Source of the DNA: Polytrichum commune
Taxonomy: Eukaryota > Streptophyta > Polytrichopsida > Polytrichales > Polytrichaceae
Reading direction: 5' to 3'
Assembly (NCBI GenBank): GCA_950295325.1
Contig: OX485809.1
Location: 12,960,001-13,024,000, forward strand
Length of the DNA stretch: 64,000 nucleotides
The position numbers were made by a program, and so were the translations under genes. Positions 46,061 to 58,311 of the stretch are shown here, one piece after another. The first letter of the stretch is position 1, and each line of letters opens with the position of its first letter. The notes beneath the pieces are model-generated. The model worked only from the letters and a program-made list of their open reading frames with translations. It had not been told where the DNA came from and did not search any database.

Positions 46061-46945
46061 TGGTTCCATCTTTTTAATTGACAAATCAATTTAATAGCCA
46101 ACACCAATATGAATTAAAATACAAAAAAAGTATGCCCACTTGGAGGGGAGGTGGAGCCCCTCAAGCATGCCACATTGTCACGTAACATGGAAGAACCCAA
46201 CAATCCACCATGGAAAATCCACCAAACCAACATCAAGGTCTCCTTTCCCCTCCCCTCCCACCAACTGAGGACAACTCCCAAACCGCCAAGTAAAAGCAAC
46301 CCACACCCACCAAAATCCCAAAGCCTAACGTACATAGCTTTCCAATGTCATTCAACAACAAGGCCTATTCTAGGCAAAAGAAAAGCTCCCTTGCGAATTC
46401 ACTAATCTTGACAAACGTGAGTGTCCTACCCCAAGTGGCCTTGTTGTAAAGGATAATTCCATCCCAAATCTAATACTTCATCCTAGCAACGTGCCATGGA
46501 ATTTGGTTAGAGAACATGTCATTGTGATCATTCCATATTATCCAAAGTGCAATGCTCCAAAGCATATGCCATATGTCATGCCCCACACACATCCACCAAA
46601 GAATGCATGCTTTGAATGGAAGTTGCTCACCCTAACACTGATAAGATCCCTTTGATTTGAAATGTCCAAACCACACTAATACCGTACATGGCTCTCTATT
46701 CCGGCAAAAAATATTTATTTTTCTCAAATTTTCACGTGTCATGCTTGCATTTTTTAAGACCCTCTTGTATCCCATGTGGAAATTACATCCCAACGCATGT
46801 AAGGATGAAATAGAGACCCCTCTACGGTAAGCGATGATCCTTCCTTGTATCGAAGAGCATATTAAAACTTGGGCCTTCAAAGCTCGAGTCCTTTCAAAGC
46901 TTGCAGATGAAAACCAAAAAGGTTAATTTCTCGGTTGCACGGTTT
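46061..46945. other. No gene recognised; R7 fragment at its end
   Basis: Unassigned sequence. The R7-like piece GAGCATATTAAAACTTGGGC and CCTTTCAAAGCTTGCAGATG is at 46855-46910. Confidence 0.35.
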
Positions 46946-46949
46946 TCAC

Positions 46950-47135
46950 TAAGTTAGGCCTAATAAGGTAGATGGGTCTCAAGTGACTCGTTTTCATGAT
47001 CGGACCCCTACATTTGATTGGTATGTGGTTCGGTGAGGATCAAAGAGCAAACATCATAAAGTCACTTGTTTAAAAGAGATTGGGCTATATCTTGAAATAC
47101 TATAGCTACGTTTCTCAACACTTAACACAATTAGG
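46950..47135 (-). repeat. Dispersed repeat R1, inverted partial copy
   Basis: ACATTTGATTGGTATGTGGT, AAGTCACTTGTTTAAAAGAG, GGGCTATATCTTGAAATACT and a residual GGGGGG tract at 47133-47138 before ACCTATGTA. Confidence 0.5.
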
Positions 47136-47469
47136 GGGGACCTATGTATCTAGCTAAGAAATCACACAAACATGCGCTTTCCATAACCACTACTAAATAA
47201 GGAGAGGTGCGATTTTCAATCCGCTTTTTACATATGTTCCATCTTAGATTTACAAATGCAACACGAATTTTGTTTGTATACGTAGAATCAGTAGAAGTTG
47301 GAGAAACATGAAAAGACAAAAACAAATAACACCTACAACACCTTAATAACCTCCTTGACCTTCAAACGACTCATTAGAGAAACAGAAAAAAAGGGGGAGT
47401 AACAATTTACTTTATTTAACCTGGTGTCTGAATTGATTTCCTAACAAGATCCTCTTTGATGTTATTTTC

Positions 47470-47832
47470 ATGCCTTTTTTCTTTTTTCCTTTTTCTGTCC
47501 AACTAAGATATTTGGCTTTGGCATCATGGGGGCTCATATAGCAATCTCACTTGACATTTAAGGGCCCTGGAGAAGAACATCCTTGGTCATTAATCAGTGG
47601 GGATCCTCACTTACTATTAAATAGTATATTGAAACCCGGGCCTTCAAAGCTTCCTAAACCTTTGTATGTATGTAAGGTAGAAAAATGGAGGAAAAACGGT
47701 GAAGATATGCTAATTTGGCCAAAAAGAGTGGCTTTCAATTATTCAAAGATGGAGGAGAGAAGATGATGTGGAATGTTGTGTTGTGATTTCATTCCCTATA
47801 AATAATTGGTTACATTTTTTCAAAGACGCAAG
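47470..47832 (+). repeat. Dispersed repeat R7
   Basis: It carries TTTGGCATCATGG, AATCTCACTTGACATTTAAG, GGTCATTAATCAGTGGGGAT, CCCGGGCCTTCAAAGCTTCC and AAGAGTGGCTTTCAA. Its final part matches 20290-20460. Confidence 0.6.
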
Positions 47833-47835
47833 TAA

Positions 47836-48254
47836 GGGCCACTTCACACACTAGCCAAGAGCCGTGACCATGCAATTGTGAGAGCCCAATAGAAAGTGTC
47901 CAAAGGCCGTCCCAAGACACCTCCAAAGTCATGTAGTGTGGTCACGGACCCTCAAGTGTAGTGTGCAGTCATATGTAACTGGCCCCTCAACCCAATGCTA
48001 TTTCAATGAATTTCTATTTATGCGGGTCCTCACACATGATAAAATAGATTAAACCAACGGTTGTGAGCGTTCAGAGTGCCATGGCCTCCTGGTTTTGTGG
48101 TAGGCCTACCTCCAAGAGGTGGTTTTTGAAAATAATCCTAGTGACCACGAAACGTAGTGTGAAGTGAGCTTGGACCGGCTCTGCCTTTTTCCACCAATGA
48201 GAGGACTTGAAGTGAAATGGTCACGGGCTCTCAGTCCCGTGTGTGAAGTGGCCC
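47836..48254. mobile_element. M2 element with TAA target duplication
   Basis: GGGCCACTTCACACACTAGC and CCCGTGTGTGAAGTGGCCC form the ends, with TAA at 47833-47835 and at 48255-48257. The 419-bp interior is collinear with 49684-50186. Confidence 0.85.
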
Positions 48255-48261
48255 TAAGTCA

Positions 48262-48510
48262 AACCCCCTACTTGTACAATGGAATCTCCCTAGTTCGAGC
48301 ATCAAAGTATCCTACTTTGCATGTGAATGCACACAAAACAGTTAACTCAATGGCACCCAAAAGTGTTCCAAGTGGTGTGAACACATGACTTGTCTGGTCA
48401 ATCGGTGCACCTAGCCTATCCCTGCTTTTCAAGTGGCCACTTTTACATTTAGCATAAGAATCATTAACCCTAGTCTATTGCAACGATAGTGGTCATTCAT
48501 GGTCCCTTGT
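48262..48510 (+). repeat. Dispersed repeat R3
   Basis: ACTTGTACAATGGAATCTCC, GAGCATCAAAGTATCCTACT, AACAGTTAACTCAATGGCAC, GGTGTGAACACATGACTTGT and GATAGTGGTCATTCA match 20545-20800. Confidence 0.65.
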
Positions 48511-48884
48511 TTGAGTGTCACCAGAAAGTCTTAAAAGGCTTCTTTGAGTTGTAGACGCCGACATGTTATATTCTTATATAATTAAGAATCTTTTCATTTT
48601 CTTCGCCATCTACGTGCACATGCATCTCTTCGCTCCTCTCACCACTCATGTGCTCCTCAACATAATCAAACCCAAGAAAGAACTTCAACTTTTCTCAACT
48701 ATATTTTGCCCCAAAATGGACTTCCCTCCCTGGTTGTATATTATAAGGTTATCGACACAAGTGTAAAGAATTGGCAAATACGAGAGATTCCATCGCAAAA
48801 CTTCAGTTGGTCTCCACTTTTGGTGACTTTTCATTAACTATATTGTCCAAGACTCTTGAAGCATGTTTTCCCCTAAACCTAATA

Positions 48885-49090
48885 AGCTACACCATTTACG
48901 ATATTCAGTGTCACTTACTATAGCAATTCATTGTTGAGATAAATCATTACCAAGTGAAGATGGTAATGTTCTATAATACCTAGACAACCGATTTGATCTC
49001 CGTTGATCGAAAATTAGAGCTATAGTAAAACGTTGTAGCACAACCCTAAACTCCGAATCGTAAGTGACACCGAATACATCAAACGATGAA
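48885..49090. mobile_element. M1 MITE, diverged
   Basis: CTACACCATTTACGATATTC and AGTGTCACTTACTA at the left face TAAGTGACACCGAATA at the right. The centre is inverted relative to the copy at 4234. Confidence 0.65.
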
Positions 49091-49680
49091 CATGTCCCCA
49101 AGTGAGAGGATCAAAAAGCAAGGGGGCCGGGCCAAGAGGCAACAATTTTTCTTTTTTCCTTTTTCCTTTTTCCTTCCTTTTCTTTTTTCTTTACTTTTTT
49201 CTCCACCTTTCCTCTTAGTTTAAGGAGCTCCACTTTAAGGAGGAAATTGTCGTCCTTGGTTTGGCAGGCGAAAGCCAAGTGTATTTACTTGGCACCGTAC
49301 ACACGTACTCGTTGGCCCGGCCATGATGGGTGCCATTTTGATATTGTGGGATATCCACGGTGACTTTTGCATGCTATTAAATGGGGCCTAACGAAGTGGC
49401 CGCTTCTTTATTCGAGCTTTCCCCAAAGGCCTTGAAGCCATGGATGAGATCTCCCGACCATATAAGTTTGGGGCTTAAATGAGTGGACGGCCGAAATGGA
49501 AAAGGAGGTTTTTGGAATATAAGAGTCATGTCCAAATGAATTTTCGGACGTGGTGTTTTCAATTCCATTCATTTCTATTCGGGAATATCTTAGGTACATC
49601 AACTAGATTAAAAATAAAGGGAAAAAAGGAACGTGAATATGGACACTCGCCGAAGATGATGTCCCGTCCCAAAATTTCTC
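49091..49680. other. No gene recognised
   Basis: Pyrimidine-rich run at 49147-49205, followed by unassigned sequence. AGGCCTTGAAGCC near 49429 hints at a decayed, inverted R7 piece. Confidence 0.35.
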
Positions 49681-49683
49681 TAA

Positions 49684-50186
49684 GGGCCACTTCACAATCG
49701 GGCCATGAGCCGTGACTATGACATTGTGAGAGCCCCCCAAAAGAAAGTGTCCAAAGGGCATCTCAAGACACCTCCAAAATCATGTGGTGTGGTCACGGAA
49801 CCTCAAGTGTAGTGTGAAGTTGTATGTGACCAGGCCCTCAACCAAATGCTATTTCAATGAATGTCTATTCATGCAGGGTCCTCACATATGATAAAATAGA
49901 ATAAACCAAGGGTTGTGAACGTTCAAAGTGCCATGGTCTCCCAATTTTGTGTTAGGCCTACTTTCAAAAGGTGGTTTCTGAAAATAATCCAAGTGACCAT
50001 GAAACACAAACCATTTGACGTCATGTAGGAATCCATGTAGACTTTCCATCCATCTTGCATGCACATACTCCGTTGGTCCCTCAAGCGTAGTGTGAAGCGA
50101 ACTTGGACCGGCTCCGCCTTTTCCACCAATGAGAGTGCTTGAAGTTTAATGGTCACGGGCTCTCAGTCTCGTGTGTGAAGTGGCCC
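49684..50186. mobile_element. M2 element with TAA target duplication, longest intact copy
   Basis: GGGCCACTTCACAATCGGGC and TCTCGTGTGTGAAGTGGCCC form the ends, with TAA at 49681-49683 and 50187-50189. The interior repeats the CAAGTGTAGTGTGAAG and CGTAGTGTGAAGCGAACTTG segments. No transposase frame. Confidence 0.85.
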
Positions 50187-50189
50187 TAA

Positions 50190-51575
50190 GTAAGCTTCGT
50201 TTTTCAGCAGTTTAAAATGTTTGATACTCAAAACTCGTTGAACACGTGCCAATGGCTAGAAATAAGATATTCCATTTTACGTTCTCCAAGAATTCGATTC
50301 AACCGTGGTCAATATTGTCAAAGTGGATAGAAATTCTAATGCACCTCCTATCAAAGGACACTAAACTACTCACAATCACACGTTATTTTAAACCCTGAAG
50401 CATATCACAAGATTATGCAATTGTTTATTTAACTAAATGCTCGCCACCCAACTTGGGGACATTCACAAAAAAATCTCTTGATTAATCAAGGCAAAAATAA
50501 AAAATAAAAAATACACAACTTTTTGGAGGCACTTGTGATCACAAGCTCCTTTCAAACTTTTTTGTATCATAATTTCAAAATATATGGGCTTTGGTTAGAG
50601 GTAGAAGAATATGTAGACGTATTCCCAATTGTGATAAAAACCATGATAATTCGGAATTTGGTTCACAATACCTTTTTTTGGGGGGGGGGGTTAACCCCCC
50701 AAAATAGGAGTCAATTCGTTTTATTTATTATAAAAATGAGATGGATATACAAGGTTTCAATATGTTTTAATCTCTCAACACACCCAAATAGGGTCACAAG
50801 TTTGATCATTTGAATAGAGTAACTTATTGCATTGACTTGTGGTTCCAAATTACTAAAATAAAGTGAAATTCATTTTTTCGCACATGAAGACATGTGGAGT
50901 TGTGTGAGTGTGTCTTCATACTTATTTGATGCAATAATGCATTTTCTCTAAAAATATTGTTCAATATTAGAGTTACAATCATAGTAAAAGTAAAATGTCT
51001 TAGATAATCATGAAATGTTAGAGAAATTAATGTTAGTCACACTTGTAGCCATGTTTAATGTAGATGTCACAAAACTTTACCCTAGTAATCATTGTAGGGT
51101 TAGGATTGGCGATTAACGGTGGAGAACAATGAATCTTAATTTCTTCATGAAGCCAAATTGCACCCGAAATAGTGAGGTGACTTTGTTTCTTATGAAACGA
51201 ACAACTTGAAAAAGAAGGTAAACAACAACCAACATAACAACGTGGTTTGGCGGGTCCATGCCAACTCTGCATCAAATGTCACATAATCAACCTATGTTGT
51301 CGTGAGCACATCAATCATGATAGCTCCTCCCTTGTGACCCAATTCCAGTTTTAAGGAAAATATTACAACCCATCGCCAACTTAATTTTGTTTTTTGGGTT
51401 TTTAAAATTGAAGCCAAATGACATTCCTCATTATGCTTTATGCAACCAACATGCAAATACTCATAAACCCAAAAAAGAAAGAAAACCCATTGGGGAGAAT
51501 GTTGAACAATCATCCTATCAATGGTAAAATGTTTTTTATTTTTTATTTTTTTCCTCTTCTCTCACCATTATGATA
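50190..51575. other. No gene recognised
   Basis: A+T-rich, with a G tract at 50682-50691. The segment TAGAGAAATTAATGTTAGTC near 51019 is related to 2603-2620. No domain in any frame. Confidence 0.4.
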
Positions 51576-51579
51576 TAAC

Positions 51580-51800
51580 AGGTAACAATACTAAAGATTG
51601 TATTTAGTATCACTTACTACTTAAAATTACACAATGCTATATCTATTTAATGTATATTATCTCATAGTCTACTAACAAATGTCAAATTGGTTGTTTGGAC
51701 ATTATAGAACAGTAACAACTTTACTACATCACCAATAAAAAGATATAGCACTTTGTAACTCCAAATAGTAAGTGACACTAAAGATCGTATTTAGTACAAT
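51580..51800. mobile_element. M1 MITE
   Basis: CTAAAGATTGTATTTAGTAT and CACTTACTACTTAAAATTAC at the left face AACTCCAAATAGTAAGTGAC and ACTAAAGATCGTATTTAGTA at the right. The interior TCAAATTGGTTGTTTGGACA is shared with 4340 and 58180. Confidence 0.8.
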
Positions 51801-52470
51801 GCACTTGCACATAGTCAATGCACAAAACTTTTGATGCGATTCCAAGGCATCCCAATACATGTAAGAATCCGATGTATTTTGATACACCATTCATAGCCTC
51901 TAGCCTCCCGAGGAGGCTACAAGTACTTTCAACCTCCTCAGATTCCTAGGTTTAGTTCCAAATGACAAAGTAATACATCCACATTTCAAAGTTTGAGGTC
52001 AACTTGTGAACGAATGTTTTTTACTATCTAATTTTTTATTACTTATAGTAGAGGCACCTATTTTCGATTAGGACCCATTGGCAATCTATAGAATACCGGA
52101 AGTTTGATTAGGCCGGGATCAATAATGTCATGACACACATGTTCTCATTTTGATTGCTAAAATGAGGAGGAACGAGCAATTCAAATAAGAGGTTATGCCA
52201 TACTCTAGATGTTGGTAATATATCCGGGTCAACTTTAGGCTTAAAACATTCACAGTAATTTCAATTTAAGGAATACAATTACCAAAAATTTGCCATCCTC
52301 CTGATTTCTACCCTCCTACACGGGAAAAAATTACACCACTTTATACTTCTCCGAATCTGGTGCAAATTCTCTTAAGTGATCGGTTATGGGTGTCTCTACT
52401 CAAACAGGTTACAAAGTTACTCACGGTCACTTCACTTTGCTTTTTAAAATTTGAGCTTCCTTAAGTTTAT
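51801..52470. other. No gene recognised
   Basis: Unassigned sequence. A small palindrome-like GCCTCCCGAGGAGGC lies at 51903. Confidence 0.35.
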
Positions 52471-53040
52471 GGGTTGTTTACACCATGGACCATGAAGTCG
52501 TCCCAAGGTCTTGTAAAATATGTGATTGGCTATTGGACTCGTCGCGGGTGCACTTCATTTTACACTAAGGAAAAAAATGTCAGGATGACCATGGAGTTCG
52601 GAGTCCCAAACGACATATATTAAGGCCTACATTATCCATTGACATAGTCCAACAAATTTTGTAGTGGGAGAGGCAAAATAGGCGGTATGGTAGGAAAAAG
52701 CAAGAGCCCATGGCAAACAAAAATCGTTATAATAAAATTGTAATGAATTTTTTTATGGGGAAGAGAAGATGAAGACAAGAGAAGACAAAAGAATGGTCAA
52801 ACTTGAAATTTTTCACAACTGCCTTTTCTAAACATATATTAAAAAATCAGCACATTCACTTATGGTGCATGGACATTCCTCTTGATCCACATTCGTTTTA
52901 CACCTAGCAAGGGACCCAAAGGCTTTGTAAATTGGTTTTTTAAAAGAAATGAGACCATAGAAGTTGGACCACCAAGTCGGACCATTTAAAAAGGCCATCT
53001 TCCATGGTCCGACTTCACGGTCCACGGTGTAAAGCGGCCC
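52471..53040. mobile_element. M3 inverted-repeat element
   Basis: GGGTTGTTTACACCATGGAC and GTCCACGGTGTAAAGCGGCC plus C are the ends. The interior is collinear with 21512-22091. Confidence 0.8.
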
Positions 53041-53499
53041 TTGCCTTGCTCGAAGGGCGGGGGGGGGTCTAAACAACAAATTTAACCAACAAGGAGTTGG
53101 GTAGTAAGTGTTGCATTTAAGAGCTTGGGTTGATAGCCACTAGGCTTCGGGGGCTCCGATTAGATTAGCATCCAATCACTTCATTGGCGAAGCAACTTAT
53201 TTATGGGGGCCCGGGCTTTGTGTTGTGTGCCCATTAAACGGCCACACATGCCAGGTGGGCGACATTCACTAGCTACCCTGGTGGTTGCACTGGTAAAGGT
53301 TATGTGGATATTACTTGGTTCGTTTTTTATGTTCTCCAACTTAATGGATTTACATATACATTACAACACTCGTGTTGCATTAGCAAAACTACGATGAAGC
53401 ATAAGCAAAAATCGGAGTGGAAATCGGACTTCCCCTCGTTCCGGTATGGTTATCGGAAGTGTATGCTCATTGATGTTTCCCAACTGATTACATAGATTC

Positions 53500-53990
53500 T
53501 CCCATTTATGGCCATTGGTGAGTATGGAGTAGTTGATAAAAATTTAAAGACATAATCCAATCTTTCTTTAAACATGTGTCTTTGTGGTGTTTGTCCTTAG
53601 GTTAGAGACGACCCTAAACTACTGGGTGATAGTGGAGAGGTACCCATTTCCGAATGAAGTGGTTGGCGGTTCGAATCCCGCTGTGAAATCTTCTCTCTAC
53701 TTGACGGTTGAAAAAAACTAGGTAAGTAGGTAGGAAGCCAAGAGCCTACCCACCACAAGGTAGGAAGTAAACCCCACCCCACACCAGAAGAATCCTTGAG
53801 CAGGGTAGGGCCAACATGCTCAAATTCATGTGAGATTGCCCGATGTTGGTTATTTATTTATTTATTTAAAGTGCTTGTCCTTTGATCCACACCAAACCAC
53901 CAATCGAATAAAAGTGTCCGATTAAGAAACATAACCGAATAACACCCATGTACCTTAGTTGCCATGTGTGAAAATTTGATTGGTGTCTAA
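53500..53990 (+). repeat. Dispersed repeat R1 split by a SINE
   Basis: R1 sequence ACATAATCCAATCTTTCTTT and TGTCTTTGTGGTG to 53598 continues after the SINE as GATCCACACCAAACC and GTGTCCGATTAAGAAACATA. Confidence 0.6.
53599..53870 (+). mobile_element. Full-length SINE with target-site duplication
   Basis: A tRNA-like head starts AGAGACGACCCTAAACTAC, with an A-box-like TGATAGTGGAGAGG and a B box GGTTCGAATCC at 53672-53682. A unique body follows (CTTGACGGTTGAAAAAAACT, AGGTAGGAAG, AAGAATCCTTGAGCAGGGT) and the tail is (TTTA)n at 53851-53870. It is flanked by GTGTTTGTCCTT (53587-53598) and GTGCTTGTCCTT (53871-53882), a 12-bp duplication with one mismatch. Such features mark retroposition dependent on a LINE partner. 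Confidence 0.85.
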
Positions 53991-55714
53991 GGTAGGTCCT
54001 ATTATGATTATTTTCAAGAGTTTGGCCTTTTACAATGTGAAATAAATCTAGGAAGAAAATTACAGTCGATTAGTGAATCTTGTACAAATCCGATACTATG
54101 TGAATGAGATCAAGGTGACTAAACTTTACTTTGTGATGAAATTTAAAAGGGGCGTACATACGATGACATGCAAAGTCCCGACTTTTGAGCCTCAAGAAAC
54201 CATTAGAGTATAGTTTATGCTCATTAAAGTCAATCTTGATGTTTTGCAACAAATTCTTGGAACTTCTGTTACGAGCTAGGTTTAGCTTTTTGCTTCACTC
54301 AACTCTCAACATAAGTCTTGAGCCTCGCCTCCAAAAAGTGTTGCCATGTAGGCAACCATGTCGTACTTGGGACTCACGACTTGGGACCCAATGTGAAGCG
54401 AAAACTCCCAACTTCCATGCTCTCAATGATTGAGATTGCACGGATTGACCTCAAGTAAATTTGACTTAGAGCTTGGGACCATACATGAACCGGTCTTTGA
54501 AATACCATCTTTCCCATTCATAATTGCTAAATGGATGAGACAATTCCTGGTCCGATTCAATGCCCAAATTTGTTTGTGAAGTAGTGCCCACAGTAGGGCC
54601 ACACACCTTGAGTGCATGAATGGATGTAAGTGACATGCATGGTATAAGAATGACAAGCAAATCTTACGGGGAACTCAATACGTTTGGTGTCGAAATCTTC
54701 GAGCATCCCACACATTCTCCAAAGGCACACCTTTAAACGAGTTAGGAATGGGTTTTAACAAAGTAGGTGCCCACACATTCTCATTTATCACCTATTAAGA
54801 GGTTCTCTCTCCCCTCTAAACTCTTCCATCCTTCAAACATGCAACTTATAGAGGGGGAAGAGTTTCAACACCTCGTTAAGGGATTCAACTATCAAGTATC
54901 TCACGATCTTCAACCGAATAGAATCTTAGCTTCGACTCTTTTCTACTCAAAGCTTTGTGTATTGTAAGATATCATTTTTTTCACATGGGAGCAACTTAAA
55001 GACGATCATATAAAATGAACGACTGAAACGTACAGAAGAACTCCTCCCCCCCATCTAAAAGTTACCCGATTCAATACCCTCTATATTAGTGCCCAGTGTA
55101 CAACGTCTGAAGATGCTCTTACAACAACAACAACAACTACTACCACCACCACCCAACCCTAACGTAACCCCCGACGATAAGCGAGGTTGACTTATCAAGG
55201 CGCCGGGAGGGGTACCACTCCTACTACTTACATGTAAGTATACAACCGGGCCTTTTGACGTCCAAAGTGACGGTTTTGGTCCCCGGGTTGGTGGGGGTCG
55301 GCCCTTTTCCACGGCCTTGCTTGGCTCACTTGTTTGCGTCGAGGGGTTCCCAAAATCCCATAGGTCCTTTTGTACATATATATATAGCTTACCAATTTCA
55401 AAACTTGAGGCCGTCCATTATCCGTCGGTCCCATTTCCTTAGGCTACCTCCACCATGTCCTTTGCCTTTGTGGATTTCCACGGCTTTCGAGGCCAAGTTC
55501 AACCCTTCCCTTCCCTTTGAGGTGATGGTGGAGGTGGGGCCGGACCGGACACACACACACGCGTGAGCTTTGTTGTGTACGTTGGTGGCCGGAATGCGAC
55601 TTGCGAGGGCTCGTGATGCAACACCAAAAAGGTCGAGTTGAACCGGAGATGGCCGACCGGCCCGGGGTTCTAAGACTTGGGCATTGGTGAAAGTTGAAGA
55701 GGATTTGACGTTTT
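53991..55714. other. No gene recognised; R8 repeat copy at about 54230-54480
   Basis: R8: AACTCTCAACATAAGTCTTG, AGCCTCGCCTCCAAAAAGTG and CCATGTAGGCAACCATGTCG correspond in reverse to 11840-11950. The block 55100-55680 is more G+C-rich and contains (CAA)n at 55122-55135 and (CA)n at 55552-55561, without a recognisable frame. Confidence 0.4.
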
Positions 55715-56130
55715 TGCTAGTGTCATATGGTGTTTTACGTCACCATGGTAAGTTTTTTAAAAAAATTGACATTTCTTATGGAATAACTTTACATTTATTT
55801 GTGATCCCGATTTACTTCTAGCCTATCCGAATGCCATCAATTGTTGAAAGAAAGGTAAATATACGTTGCATCCTAACATTACTTTTTTTGGTAATGAAAT
55901 ATTGTCATTGATGATTGAGCTTTGGATAGAGAACCCGATTAGTAAGTGATAATAAATGCAGCATTATAAAGCTATAATATCCAGTGTTTTCCTTACAAGG
56001 AGTGTCAAATAATGTTGTTGTGTTTACATGTAGTGTTGGTAACACTACCCGGGTCGTTTACGATTAGTATTGAGCAAGACAAATACAATTGGTGACATTA
56101 AATACAACGTTTAGTGTACCGTGATGTAAA
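55715..56130. mobile_element. Long M1-related inverted-repeat element, diverged
   Basis: TAGTGTCATATGGTG, GTCACCATGGTAA, GAAATATTGTCATTGATGAT, GCATTATAAAGCTATAAT and GGTGACATTAAATACAACGT follow the order of 60276-60737. The outer left end is eroded. Confidence 0.6.
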
Positions 56131-57555
56131 AATACAAAGACATCACAACCCTACACCAATATGTTCTATTAGTGTGGATTATCAACTGAGGTTGTGGGTT
56201 GCAAATATCATTTTCTAATAAAAATTGTAAAAAATTATATTGATGTGTGCAATTAGGTTGCTCCATTTATCAAAATTCCATACTATTTTAAATATTTATT
56301 GTCCCAGGGACAAGATACAAGATTGTTTATTTTGATCTTTATTGTAGTTGCTATACGGATGACCAAACATAGTTCTTGTAATATGAATCTGACTCAAGGT
56401 GATTTTTATGGGTGAAGAGGCAACCTATATGCGAAGGCAACCTAATCGCACACATTGTGAACACTATACATCGAGCGGTCCACACTATTCATCATTGATC
56501 TATGTAAATAATTTTACAATCAGTAGGTGGCAACCAAAGAAGCTAGTAGAAGACATTTATTGCTATGTGGCGAATCATAGAGGCCACTCTAATTTACACG
56601 ACACATCACTTTTATTACACGTGATATTATGAAATGATACAACACTGTGAGTTGCGATATGATTTTTTGGAAGATAATGATAGTTTCATTTTATTTTGTT
56701 TTGGATCTTGTGTGCTTACACTTCTTGACACCCACATAGAGTAACTTGAAAAGAGTTTAATGAAAACCTCATCAAATTTGAAAGCGGGAGCACACAATCA
56801 GTACGATATTGGTGAGACGTTTAGGGCTTAAGTCATGTCTCCAATTGTGTGCACATCTTCAAAGTTTTCTATAGTGTAATGTTACTAGAAACGATGCCTT
56901 GGCATCCATGGCATCTATGCAAACTCATCCATCATGGATGAAAGGCCCCCTAGTAAAAACAAGGTCATTAAAAAGTCGACATTCGATTTATTTCAAATAG
57001 ATTCCACTAGACTAATTTGTTGTTTCCGATGCTATTTTTGAGGTCAAATCATCTATAAATAATCATATACAATATACAATATATATATATATGTCACCAC
57101 GTTTTCACCTCCGCAATAAATGGACGAGTTTACGTAGACAACACTAGTCCCTAGCCTAAAATGGTGGGCGTATGCACTCATTCCCTTTCCCTATTTGGTA
57201 CCGATTTGTATTGGAGCATGAGATTGAAGTACCATATGGTAAACGGGGACAAGTGGAACACACCCACTTTTTCTAGCTCAAGACGTATGTTAAATTATGG
57301 GATGGTACAACTTGAAAGAGTGACCTCCCATGCACATGCTTGCCCCCAAGCTTGTTGACATCGATAGGAGATTGCAACCATGTGGTCATTCTAGACATAT
57401 GGACACAAGGTGTTCACGTGTGGTAGTAAGAACACCTCGGAGACTACCAAAAACCCCAAATTTTACAAGTTCTAATTAATAGCGGTACTCGTACATAACA
57501 TTCTTCAACCGGTTCAACACTCACCTCTAAGGTGAGAGGGAAGTATTGCATATAT
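56131..57555. other. No gene recognised
   Basis: A+T-rich unassigned sequence, with (AT)n at 57079-57093. Short frames carry no domain. Confidence 0.4.
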
Positions 57556-57559
57556 TACA

Positions 57560-57737
57560 TCTCATCCATCCAACATAAAAGCTTGACACCCTATAGGTTT
57601 GTGGACAATTCGTTTAAATTGACTCAAAGTAGACTATTTTGGGATCTTTCAAGTCCAATTCGTTGTCAAATGAACTAGAAATAACAATATCTAGAATATG
57701 GGTTATTTCAGGGCTATTATGTTGGATGAATGAAGGG
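57560..57737. mobile_element. M5 MITE-like element
   Basis: TCTCATCCATCCAACATAAA at the left is inverted as CTATTATGTTGGATGAATGA at the right. The middle is A+T-rich. Confidence 0.7.
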
Positions 57738-57739
57738 TA

Positions 57740-58025
57740 CGCTCGTAGGAGTGGATTTACACAAGGCTCTAAGATCAAAGCAAGTCCAAGATCGAACACT
57801 TATAATGGTGAAGGCCAACATTTTGGACCCAAGAAATTTACACTTGGGTCCGGTTCCAAGTCCAAGGTATGAGCACTAATGTGTGGCATCAGTTTCTTGC
57901 CGAATATCATCGATCTCCACTCAAGAAAATCCTCCTCCTAAGTAGCTCGAGAAGTTGATATGCAAGGTTGGGTCCAATCTTGAGTCCGAAAGTAAGGTCC
58001 ATGAAGGGTGTTTTGGACCCCAAGT
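57740..58025 (-). repeat. Dispersed repeat R6, inverted
   Basis: AAGAAAATCCTCCTCCTAAG, GGGTCCAATCTTGAGTCCGA and AAGTAAGGTCCATGAAGGGT are the reverse complement of the R6 core. Confidence 0.6.
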
Positions 58026-58078
58026 TTCTTGCATCCATATTTTAATGCAAACACTAAACCCACACAAAGAGCCAATTT

Positions 58079-58296
58079 ATACTACACCGTTTATGAAATT
58101 TAGTGTCACTTATTATTTGGAGTTACGTTGTGCTATGATGTTTTACTATATATATATACATATATTTCAACAACAATGGTCAAATTGGTTGTTTGGGAAA
58201 TATATAACATTAACATTTTTACTTGGTAAAAATTTACATTAACAATAAAATGTTATAGCAATGCCTAACTCCAAATAGTAAGTGACCATAAACAAT
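58079..58296. mobile_element. M1 MITE
   Basis: ACTACACCGTTTATGAAATT and TAGTGTCACTTATTATTTGG face CTCCAAATAGTAAGTGACCA and TAAACAATGTAG at the other end. GGTCAAATTGGTTGTTTGGG lies in the centre. Confidence 0.8.
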
Positions 58297-58311
58297 GTAG
58301 AGCTCGAGGCC

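Noticed and set aside
53599-53690. True tRNA gene at the GGTTCGAATCC motif
   Set aside because: No cloverleaf closes, and the segment is one of several copies of a SINE with tail and target duplication.
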